Positions 55,001 to 62,692 of a DNA stretch of 64,000 nt are shown here, in pieces; the first letter of the stretch is position 1, and the number at the start of each line of letters is the position of its first letter. The stretch covers positions 186,001 to 250,000 of the forward strand of contig NZ_JALOBS010000003.1 in assembly GCF_023228165.1 (NCBI RefSeq). Direction: 5' to 3'. Below the pieces are notes generated by a model. The model ran no database searches. It saw nothing but the letters and a program-made list of their open reading frames with translations, and was not told the origin of the DNA. This DNA is from Methylomonas sp. GTDB taxonomy: Bacteria > Pseudomonadota > Gammaproteobacteria > Methylococcales > Methylomonadaceae. The position numbers and the translations under genes were made by a program.

Positions 55001-58000
55001 TTATTCGGTTTCAGCCAGAGGTTCGGCATCATGCGGGAATACGCCTTGATCCAGCAAATCCAGATAAATTCGGTAACAGTTGCGACCGGCGTGTTTGGCC
55101 TGATACATGGCCTGATCGGCATGACGCAGCAGGGTATACGGCGCCACGTTATCCAGTGGATAAAGCGTGACGCCGCAGCTGGCGCCTATCCAGACCGGAT
55201 GCACATTCAAGGTAAACGGCTCGGCCAGCGCGGTATGTATTCGGTTCAACGTATCCTCGCATTGCTGGCGGGATTGTAAATCCAGCAACAATAAGGCAAA
55301 CTCGTCGCCACCCAAGCGGCAAACCGTGTCGCATTCGCGTAAATTGCTCTTGATGCGCTTAGCCACTTCTATCAAAAGTTCGTCGCCCACGGCATGGCCG
55401 AAGGTGTCGTTGACCGGTTTGAAACCGTCCAGATCCAGATAGCAAATCGCCAATAAGCCGCCAGAGCGTTTAGTCTGGGCGATGGCTTGATTAAAGCGGT
55501 CCGAGAAAAGCGTACGGTTAGGCAGGCTGGTCAACGGATCGAAATGAGCCATGTGTTCCAGCAATTCCTGTTGTTGCTTCCTTGCCGTGATGTCCGAAAA
55601 CAGGCCGATATAATTGATGGTCGTGCCGCTTTCGTCGAACAAGGCGGAAATGGTCAATAACTGGGCGTAAACGCCGTTGTTTTTATGCCGGTTCCAAATT
55701 TCGCCTTGCCAGTGGCCTTTCTCGCTCAATGTTCTCCACATATCCGTATAAAAACCGGATTCTTGCCGGTTCGATTTTAGCAAGCTAGGGTTTTTACCTA
55801 TCACCTCGTCATGGCTGAAACCGGTTATTTCGGTAAATGCGGCATTGACATCCAGGATACGCGCTTCGGCGTCGGTAATCATGATGCCTTCGTGGGCATC
55901 GGAAAATACCCGGGCCGACAGTTTGAGCTTTTCTTCCGCGTGTTTGCGTTCGCTGATATCCTGCACAATACCCAGCATGCGAACCGGTTTGCCGTGTTCA
56001 TTCCGTTCCACTTGCCCCACGGAGCGCATCCAGCATTTTTTGCCGGTAACATTGATACGGTACTCGACGTCGTACTTGGCGCCATATCTGAGATGTTTGC
56101 GCAACGTGTCGATGACTATCGGCCTGTCTTCCTTACAGATGGAGGCCAGAAAATGCGCCCATTTGGGGTTTTCGGTCTTGGGGAAACCCAGGCCGTTGGC
56201 GAATATTTCCGACCAGACTTGCCGGTTGTTTATCAAGTCGAATTCCCACGTGCCCACGCAACCATAGTATTGGCTGACTCGTAAGCGTTCTTCGCTGGCT
56301 TTTAAGGCCAGCTCGTCCAGTTTGCGTTGGCTTATGTCTTGTAATAACACCACGAAGCGGTTGTGGCCGGCTTGGTAGGCGTCAACCGCCAGCCAGCGCT
56401 GCTTATCCGGATAATGAATTTCAAAGTGCGAGGGGTGGTGCTGGGTTTCGATGTCGGCAAAGTGTTGAATGCATTCGTGAAGATGGGGTAATGCCAGTCG
56501 CTTGGCACGCTTGCCTATGCATTGAATAGCCTTGATGCCGATGATGGTTTCGAATGCCGGGTTAATCATTAAAATGCGGGCGTCGATGATGCGCCCGTGG
56601 GCGTCTCTGATGACTTCATGTAAGGCAAGGCCTAGCGACATGTTGCGGTATAACAGGGCCAGGTCGGCTTCGCTACGGCAGCGGGCTTTGATTTCCTTGC
56701 GTAATCTGAATACCCAGTAACTGAAAAACAACAGGATCAGCAACGTTACGACGGTATATTTGGCCAGTGTTTCGAGGCTGACGCCGGGATTGACCTTTAG
56801 GCCCAACCAGCGGTTAACCAGACTTTCCCGCTGATTGGCCGGAATGGCATTCAGGGCTTTTTGCAAAATATTCAACAATTCCGGATGGGCCTTGCCGACA
56901 GCGAATTGAAGCTGGTTTTGATAGCCGCTTTGACCGGCAAAACGCAGATTCAAGTAGCCCCGTTGTTTGATGATAAAACTCGCGGAAGCCGCATCGCCGA
57001 TATAGGCATTCACTTCCCCCTCTTCTAGCAAGGCCAGAGCCTCATCCACCGAGTTGGTGGCCGTTGTTTCGATCTTGGGATAGTGACGGGCCAAGAGTTC
57101 CTGAATGAAATAGCCTTTTACCACCGAAACTTTTTGGCCGGCCAGTAATTCCAGCGTGCCGATATAGCCGAGTCTATCGTCACCGATGATGATGGCGGGG
57201 GTGCTGACATAGGGGGCGCTAAAATTCAGATATTGCTGCCGTTCGGGTGTTTCCGTTGCCGCGGCTATCATGTCTAGTTCGCCTCGTTGGGCCATTTCCA
57301 GTATTTCATGCCAGGGTTTATCCTGGATAATCTCAAAGTGCACGCCCAGTATTTTTTCGATCAGTCGCAAATGTTCGGCCACCATGCCAACATAATTGCC
57401 GTCCTGGTCTATCCATTCATAGGGCGGAAAATTACGGTCTGTCCCCACCCGAATGGTTGGGTGTTGTTCCAGCCAGTTGCTTTCCGGTATCGACAGGTCA
57501 AGCGTAGGCGTGGAGGTGTGAATGAAGCCGGCCAGTTGCTCGTCGGACATAACCGGGGCCAGTTTTAAATTGGCGTAAGTTTCAGCCACGCGGCGCAGGC
57601 GTTTCGCCTCGATTTGCCCCAGCGGAACGGTGTTCGGCATGATGAGTTTACGGGTTTCCGCGGCTTCGAAACGTAATTGTTCCGCTGTACGTCTGCCTTG
57701 ATATTCGTTGATGATGAGTTGGATGACTTCTTCTGGATGATCCAGTGCGTATTGCCAGCCTTTCAGCGATGCGCGTCTGAATCGATCCGCCCGGCCGGGG
57801 TGTTGCTGCAATTCATTTTGGCTGGTAAACAGCAGGTCGCCATAAAAATCGATGCCGTAATTTTGCGGGTTGATGATGTTGACTTTGATGCCGCGCTGCT
57901 GAAATTCAAAAGGTTTGTCGGTGAGATAGCCCGACATGGCGTCTACTTTGCCCTGAATGAGATCTTCGATATCGAACGATTCGGCAACCGGGATATAGCG

Positions 58001-58480
58001 GCTTTCATTGAGGCCGGCCTCGGCCAGAAGTGCGCGGATAGGGGCGTTGTTTTCGCCGGTCGTATCATACATGACCAGTTTGCCGGCAATTTCGTAGGGG
58101 CTGATAATGCCGGAAGATTGCTTACTGTAGAGAACCAGGGCGTCGTGTTGAAAAATCGCCGCCAGCGCGACTAATGCTTCTCCCTTGGCGTAATGGGCGA
58201 TAATGCCGGAGTCGCCGATGCCGTAATCAGTTTGGTCCGATAGAATTTGTTGAATGTAATCCTGGCCGGGCCGACGTTCATTAATTTCAACATCCAGGCC
58301 TTCCTCCGCATAATAGCCTTGCGCCTTGGCAGCGTAATATCCGCCAAACTGAAATTGATGAAAATATTTGAGTTGCAGCCTAACGTGTTCCGGGGCTTGG
58401 CCGTTGGCTGCAGAGACCGCTGGCAGAGGGCTGGCCAGCACCAGTAAGGCCGCCAGAAAAAAGAAAAGTTTGTCGATCAT
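55001..58480 (-). CDS. Membrane diguanylate cyclase with two tandem solute-binding sensor domains and PAS repeats
   Basis: From the ATG at 58480 the protein has 1159 residues (a TTG one codon earlier is possible). Order: signal sequence (1-25); NMT1/THI5-like binding domain (about 32-260, with QFQFGGYYAAKAQGYYAEEG); a SBP_bac_3 amino-acid-binding-type domain (about 340-575, RVGTDRNFPPYEWID); a membrane helix (about 595-612); three PAS domains (about 635-990); GGDEF (about 1000-1150). The active site is RLGGDEFALL with I-site RECD five residues earlier. It should sense small solutes in the periplasm and make c-di-GMP. NMT1-like domains often bind pyrimidines or sulfonates; the ligand here is unknown. 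No EAL domain follows. Confidence 0.92.
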   Translation of the reverse strand: MIDKLFFFLAALLVLASPLPAVSAANGQAPEHVRLQLKYFHQFQFGGYYAAKAQGYYAEEGLDVEINERRPGQDYIQQILSDQTDYGIGDSGIIAHYAKGEALVALAAIFQHDALVLYSKQSSGIISPYEIAGKLVMYDTTGENNAPIRALLAEAGLNESRYIPVAESFDIEDLIQGKVDAMSGYLTDKPFEFQQRGIKVNIINPQNYGIDFYGDLLFTSQNELQQHPGRADRFRRASLKGWQYALDHPEEVIQLIINEYQGRRTAEQLRFEAAETRKLIMPNTVPLGQIEAKRLRRVAETYANLKLAPVMSDEQLAGFIHTSTPTLDLSIPESNWLEQHPTIRVGTDRNFPPYEWIDQDGNYVGMVAEHLRLIEKILGVHFEIIQDKPWHEILEMAQRGELDMIAAATETPERQQYLNFSAPYVSTPAIIIGDDRLGYIGTLELLAGQKVSVVKGYFIQELLARHYPKIETTATNSVDEALALLEEGEVNAYIGDAASASFIIKQRGYLNLRFAGQSGYQNQLQFAVGKAHPELLNILQKALNAIPANQRESLVNRWLGLKVNPGVSLETLAKYTVVTLLILLFFSYWVFRLRKEIKARCRSEADLALLYRNMSLGLALHEVIRDAHGRIIDARILMINPAFETIIGIKAIQCIGKRAKRLALPHLHECIQHFADIETQHHPSHFEIHYPDKQRWLAVDAYQAGHNRFVVLLQDISQRKLDELALKASEERLRVSQYYGCVGTWEFDLINNRQVWSEIFANGLGFPKTENPKWAHFLASICKEDRPIVIDTLRKHLRYGAKYDVEYRINVTGKKCWMRSVGQVERNEHGKPVRMLGIVQDISERKHAEEKLKLSARVFSDAHEGIMITDAEARILDVNAAFTEITGFSHDEVIGKNPSLLKSNRQESGFYTDMWRTLSEKGHWQGEIWNRHKNNGVYAQLLTISALFDESGTTINYIGLFSDITARKQQQELLEHMAHFDPLTSLPNRTLFSDRFNQAIAQTKRSGGLLAICYLDLDGFKPVNDTFGHAVGDELLIEVAKRIKSNLRECDTVCRLGGDEFALLLLDLQSRQQCEDTLNRIHTALAEPFTLNVHPVWIGASCGVTLYPLDNVAPYTLLRHADQAMYQAKHAGRNCYRIYLDLLDQGVFPHDAEPLAETE

Positions 58481-58606
58481 CAATGCCAGCCGAATATCGC
58501 ATATTCACGTTGATTCCATCGATGGGCATTTTACAGGCAATGGGCTCTGGTGTTGCTGGGGATTTGTAGTTGAATTGAAAAAAACACAGTAAAAATCGAG
58601 CCAGCC

Positions 58607-59323
58607 CTACCGGTTTGTATTGATGGCCGCGGTGGTAAACAAAGACTGGAACTTATTTTTGCCGGTATTGGCCTTGCGTTGTTGGGCGTGGGCCAGAGCC
58701 AGCCTGGCTTCATTTTGTAATTGGGTGTCCGCAAAAGCTTGTTGTTTTCTGACGGGGGCTTGGGTGGCTTTATTGAAAAACGCTTCCGCTTCCATTGCCC
58801 GGTCCTGACGTAGCAGAAAGTCGGCATAAAAATAATTGGCGTCTATCCCTTCCGGATTAATCTGTAAGCTGGCTTTTAATAGTTGTTCCGCCATCTCGTC
58901 GTCGCCAAATGAAACCGGCCAACCAGGCAGCATGTAATACAAAGTGCCCAACGTGACATAGGCGGCGCCATCCAAAGCTTTTGGGTCGATGCCGATGGCT
59001 TCTTCCAACAGCTTTTTGGCCTTTTCCAGAGTTGAGAGCGCAGTCAATGACGACTCGAAGGCGGCATTGGTAGACATGATAGTGGCTAGCCAAATTTTAG
59101 GCTCGGCCGCATCGGGATAACGGTTTACCAATTCCGTTGCTTTTTCCATCAATTCAGGATAAGCCCGTTTTTGCCGCGCTTCATCGCTTTGATAATACAC
59201 GGACGCCCACGCGCTTTCCAGGTCGGCAATCGACGCAGTCAAGTCCGACGCCAGTAGCTGGGCGCTAAAAAGTAACAAAAAAACAACAATAGTGGCTCTA
59301 TACATACATAAAATATAGAGCAT
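58607..59323 (-). CDS. Exported TPR-like protein (TatT-related)
   Basis: This 238-residue protein has an N-terminal signal (residues 7-25 from the ATG at 59323; a second ATG at 59305 is equally possible). It is helical with TPR-like repeats: AEPKIWLATI, DGAAYVTLGTLYYMLPGWPVSFGDDEMAE (both family-typical regions) and DANYFYADFLLRQDRAMEAE. The PGWPVSFGD segment is characteristic of TRAP-associated TatT-like proteins, which bind the transporter's solute receptor. No TRAP transporter genes are nearby, so the role is open. Confidence 0.75.
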   Translation of the reverse strand: MLYILCMYRATIVVFLLLFSAQLLASDLTASIADLESAWASVYYQSDEARQKRAYPELMEKATELVNRYPDAAEPKIWLATIMSTNAAFESSLTALSTLEKAKKLLEEAIGIDPKALDGAAYVTLGTLYYMLPGWPVSFGDDEMAEQLLKASLQINPEGIDANYFYADFLLRQDRAMEAEAFFNKATQAPVRKQQAFADTQLQNEARLALAHAQQRKANTGKNKFQSLFTTAAINTNR

Positions 59324-59581
59324 TGTTGTTTATTTTTCAATATGCAGCTTAAATTATTGTTTTATCGCCACTAATGTCAGGGGCGGAATGTTAGGGGTGC
59401 CCTAATCCCAATCCCTTGAATTTCGTGCGGTTGAGGCTATGCTAGGTCGTTGCGGTGATTACGTTTTTTGATGCTTATAGTTGAAAACTACAGCTGTTGC
59501 GTACTCACAACGCTATCGATTTTCCAGCATCTATTCGCGCATGCTGTCGCTAATCGGAGCGAGTTGGTATTTGATGGCCAT

Positions 59582-60619
59582 TTAATTTTTAGAGTTGAGT
59601 TGTCCGCATGCGGCTAGTACGTCATCGCCTTTAGCCGTTCTTATTAAAGTCGGGATTTTAAAAGTATCTAAAACTTCTTTGAAGTTTTCGATTTTATCGA
59701 AATCCGGACGTTTGTAATGTGATCCCGGGAATGAGTTAAAAGGGATTAAGTTAATATATGCACTTTTACCGGACAGTAGTGTTCCCAATTTTTTGGCATC
59801 ATCCGGAGAATCATTGAAACCTTTTATCAGAATATATTCATAAGTAATAAATTGCTTTTTATTTAAAGGTATCTTGTCAATATATGTCAGGACCTCGTCT
59901 AGCGGATATTTTTTGTTAATCGGAATAAGTTCATTTCTCTTTTCTTTAAAGGGGGAATGCAGGGATAACGCAAGGTTCACTCCGGGAATTTCCCGGCTCC
60001 ATCTTTTAAGCCCAGGAATATAGCCAGCCGTTGAAATGGTAATTTTTTGAACGCCGATCGACGTTCCGTGTTGCGATAAAAAAATTTCACAGGCTTTTTT
60101 AACGGCATCAAAATTATGTAAGGGCTCGCCTTGCCCCATAAAAACAATATTTAAAATCCTCTCCTCTCCCGGCCTATTGGTTGCCAACCAACGCCAAGCC
60201 TGTAGAAACTGGCCGACAATTTCACTTGTGGTCAAATTTCTTTTAAGCCCTTGTTCTCCGGTAAAACAAAAAGAACAATTCATTGCGCAGCCAACCTGCG
60301 ATGAAAGACAAATTGAATATTTATTATGAAATGGAATAAGGACGGTTTCAATTTTATGATTGTCTTTAAGATTAAAAAGAAATTTTACTGTTCGATCATT
60401 TTTAGACTCATGAACCGTATCGATTTCGGGTAGAGAAAAGTCAAAATTTTTTTCAAAAAAGGCCAGCGAGCATTTGGCAATTTTATCATGGCAGTGACCG
60501 CTTTCTTTTTTCTTATAATGCCAATTAAAAAGAACTGCCGCTGCTGAATGGTTTAAATTATTTGTCTTTATAATTAATTCTAAATCGGAATAATTTAGAT
60601 CGAAAAAGGATTGTTTCAA
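59582..60619 (-). CDS. RlmN/Cfr-family radical SAM rRNA methyltransferase, AT-rich
   Basis: The 345-residue enzyme has the radical SAM cluster motif CAMNCSFC (CxxxCxxC) in SSQVGCAMNCSFCFTG. Other RlmN blocks are NIVFMGQGEPLHNFD, TISTAGYIPG, LALSLHSP and the C-terminal AACGQL, whose Cys is the methyl-carrying residue. Family members methylate C2 (RlmN) or C8 (Cfr) of A2503 in 23S rRNA. The start seems to be TTG at 60619 with GGGGG just upstream. The gene is clearly richer in A and T than all its neighbours and has many Lys, Asn and Ile codons ending in A or T, which suggests recent transfer. It is not in the usual ndk/ispG/hisS setting of gammaproteobacterial rlmN. Confidence 0.85.
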   Translation of the reverse strand: MKQSFFDLNYSDLELIIKTNNLNHSAAAVLFNWHYKKKESGHCHDKIAKCSLAFFEKNFDFSLPEIDTVHESKNDRTVKFLFNLKDNHKIETVLIPFHNKYSICLSSQVGCAMNCSFCFTGEQGLKRNLTTSEIVGQFLQAWRWLATNRPGEERILNIVFMGQGEPLHNFDAVKKACEIFLSQHGTSIGVQKITISTAGYIPGLKRWSREIPGVNLALSLHSPFKEKRNELIPINKKYPLDEVLTYIDKIPLNKKQFITYEYILIKGFNDSPDDAKKLGTLLSGKSAYINLIPFNSFPGSHYKRPDFDKIENFKEVLDTFKIPTLIRTAKGDDVLAACGQLNSKN

Positions 60620-61158
60620 AAAAATGCCCCCGGTAGTAGCAATATTATTTTATTTTAGGTAATTAGATGTAAAGCGGACCCATCCACAACCCTACAACTG
60701 CGAGCCTGGTTAATGTTCTGCCGTTTCATTTGCGTATCGGCACTTAACTTACACTAGTCACAAAGCAAATTCTGATGTAGGTATAGCTGATAAGCAATCG
60801 ATTTATTTATAATCGGGTTATGTCAAATTGCCCTGCTAATACGCACTGGAAAATGAGCATCGCCATACCGGCGTCAGTGAGCGCGCGTTAAGTGGCGAAC
60901 AACGCCGACAGCGCGCCGTCCACCATCAGGCGGATTCAACAACTTGAAGCCCAAAATCCGCAGACTAGCCGAATTCGGCTCACTTTCGACCGGCCGTTTC
61001 CGGACCATTGCTCATGGCTGAGTGCCGAAATTTGAAGTGTGTTGGGTATGACTGTTCAGCACTACCTATCCTCTCGGCAACTGCTGCGTTGAACCGTTAC
61101 AAGGCAATTGATGGTCTCAGTCTCGCGATGGAGCAATCTGATCCGTAAACCGCTACGG
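60620..61158. other. 539-base gene-free stretch between the RlmN-like gene and mtfA
   Basis: No reading frame of credible length or ribosome site is seen on either strand, and no tRNA or terminator. The first 200 bases are AT-rich like the RlmN-like gene; the rest is near average composition, so the boundary of the presumed insert may lie near 60840. It may hold decayed sequence. Confidence 0.5.
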
Positions 61159-61920
61159 TTAACGGCTCAGAGGATCTTGCCGATAATATTGCTGTAATTG
61201 CTGGTAAACCAAAGGAAAATGCCTGGCCAAAATCTGTGGTGCGCTGAAAAAGTATTCACTGAATACCGCAAAAAATTCAGCGGGACTGCTGGCGGCATAC
61301 GGATTTACACAGGTCAGCTCATGCTGTTGAACACGCTGCCGCAATAGCGCATACGCCTCGCTTAGCGCAGTAGTCCACTCCGGGATAGGCATCTTAAAAT
61401 GCAACGGCGGCATGCCATTGCTGCTGCCGTCCAGCATATCCAATTTGTGGGCAATTTCATGAATGATGACGTTATGGCCGTGATGAATGTAGCGTATATC
61501 CTGTTCAACATCGTCCCAGGACAGAACCACGGGGCCTCTCGACCAGGCTTCGCCGCTTAATAGGCGCGCTTGCCGGTGCACCACGCCAGAATCATCGATT
61601 TCGTCTCGATTGACATGGAAAGCCGCGGGATAAATCACAATATCGGTCCAGCCTGACAGTAATTCTAAACCGAGATACAAAATCGGCAGACAGGCTTGCG
61701 CTGCAACGGTAACGCGTATTTCATCCGTGACCGGAAAGTCGATACCGATAATCGTCTTTTGGTGCAGAAATAAAGTGCTTAATTCCCGCAAATGGGCTTT
61801 CTCTACCGCTGTTAAGCCACGCAGAATTTCCAATCGGTCGGTTACGGCATGCCAAACATCATGCTGAATGGCATGCCGATGTAGAATGTAGCGGGTCTTG
61901 GCGCGCTTAATAAAATTCAT
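61159..61920 (-). CDS. mtfA: Zinc-dependent peptidase MtfA (Mlc titration factor A)
   Basis: The 253-residue protein has the zinc motif HEIAH in NVIIHEIAHKLDMLDG, and the third-ligand region SPAEFFAVFSEYFF, as in MtfA (265 in E. coli). In E. coli MtfA binds the glucose repressor Mlc and has aminopeptidase activity. VVLSWDD and IVIYPAAF are also family features. No mlc or ptsG gene is in the window. The gene stands alone. Confidence 0.93.
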   Translation of the reverse strand: MNFIKRAKTRYILHRHAIQHDVWHAVTDRLEILRGLTAVEKAHLRELSTLFLHQKTIIGIDFPVTDEIRVTVAAQACLPILYLGLELLSGWTDIVIYPAAFHVNRDEIDDSGVVHRQARLLSGEAWSRGPVVLSWDDVEQDIRYIHHGHNVIIHEIAHKLDMLDGSSNGMPPLHFKMPIPEWTTALSEAYALLRQRVQQHELTCVNPYAASSPAEFFAVFSEYFFSAPQILARHFPLVYQQLQQYYRQDPLSR

Positions 61921-62070
61921 AATCAGGGTAGAACCGCAGGTAATAAGGACAATTCTACGCTGGCTATTAACCCAATGTCGTGAAGTTAGCGATGGCCGCT
62001 CTCCTGCAGGTCATTGCTGGGATGAGCAGAATTTAAAACCGAAATTTGAAATGCGATAAATAGATTTAAA

Positions 62071-62128
62071 TGGTGCCGGCAATAGGAATCAAACCTACGA
62101 CCTTCGCGTTACGAGTACCGAAGCCGGC
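62071..62128 (-). pseudogene. tRNA-Thr(CGU) remnant, possible attachment site
   Basis: Read on the minus strand, 62116-62071 is a complete tRNA 3' half: anticodon loop CTCGTAA (anticodon CGT, Thr), variable AGGTC, T-stem GTAGG/CCTAT with loop TTTGATT, acceptor strand TGCCGGC and the ACCA end. Upstream, GCCGGCTT (62128-62121) could be the 5' acceptor strand, but the D-arm and 5' anticodon strand are missing. The T-loop also has T in place of the invariant C56. It is therefore not a functional tRNA. A 3' fragment starting at the anticodon loop is typical of the duplicate made when an integrase uses a tRNA gene as attachment site. Confidence 0.75.
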
Positions 62129-62343
62129 TCATAACAGATTGATTTTATGTAACCTAAACAAATAGCCCTCGGGTTGCAATGCCTATTTGTGCTCAACTGG
62201 GTTTATATGATTTACCCGGGTTTTACCCAAACCACCTTAAGTCTTCAGGCTGGTGCATGCTTCATACATAAATTCCAGTATGCAAGAATCATATCCATAT
62301 CAATACAATTCCGATGTTAAATTCTGCTTATCCAGAATTTTAA

Positions 62344-62370
62344 TTGACTCAGCCATTCATCTTCTATAAA
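62344..62370 (+). promoter_or_regulatory. Likely hipB promoter
   Basis: TTGACT (62344-62349) and TATAAA (62365-62370) match sigma-70 boxes with a short 15-base spacer. The -10 box lies within the inverted repeat proposed as operator, 20 bases before the hipB start codon. Confidence 0.5.
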
Positions 62371-62380
62371 TCTGTTATAG
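62364..62380. promoter_or_regulatory. Likely HipB operator dyad
   Basis: CTATAA (62364-62369) and TTATAG (62375-62380) are a perfect 6-bp inverted repeat with five bases between. It overlaps the -10 box on one side and the ribosome site AGGAG (62379-62383) on the other, a position suited to autorepression by HipB. Confidence 0.55.
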
Positions 62381-62389
62381 GAGATTTTT

Positions 62390-62692
62390 ATGAAGCGTGT
62401 AGTGCCAACCCCATTCCCTGTCGATCCTTATCTCGAGAACCCTGGTGTGTTGGGCGCAGCCATTCGCTCTGCACGAACCCAGGCCGGGATTCGTTTGGAA
62501 GATGCGGCGATGACCATTGGCGTGTGTTTACAAACATTGGTCGACATTGAAGCCGGAAAACCCGGTGTTAGTATCGGTAAAATTCTGCAAGTCTCGCAAG
62601 GATTGGGTGTGTCATTATTTGTCATACCTCAATCGCAACGTGAAATCGCTCGCCGTCGTCTGTCCGATTTAACGGTGGACAATCAAGCATGA
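62390..62692 (+). CDS. hipB: HipB-type antitoxin / transcriptional repressor
   Basis: This 100-residue protein has an XRE-type helix-turn-helix (about 22-75): LGAAIRSARTQAGIRLEDAA, then the recognition helix near CLQTLVDIEAGKPGVSIGK. HipB proteins bind the kinase HipA and repress the operon. AGGAG lies 6 bases before the ATG. A dyad sits directly upstream. The stop overlaps the hipA start (ATGA). Confidence 0.9.
   Translation: MKRVVPTPFPVDPYLENPGVLGAAIRSARTQAGIRLEDAAMTIGVCLQTLVDIEAGKPGVSIGKILQVSQGLGVSLFVIPQSQREIARRRLSDLTVDNQA

Larger units (their letters stand above)
61921..62389. other. 469-base intergenic stretch with a tRNA remnant and the hip promoter
   Basis: No protein gene is seen. 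The stretch holds the degenerate tRNA-Thr sequence at 62071-62128 and, at its right end, the hipB promoter and operator. The piece between them (62129-62340) is AT-rich, contains ACCCGGGT and several short palindromes, and has no recognised function. Confidence 0.6.

Noticed and set aside
62071..62128. Functional tRNA-Thr
   Set aside because: The D-arm and the 5' anticodon strand are missing and the T-loop C56 is changed, so it cannot fold as a normal tRNA.
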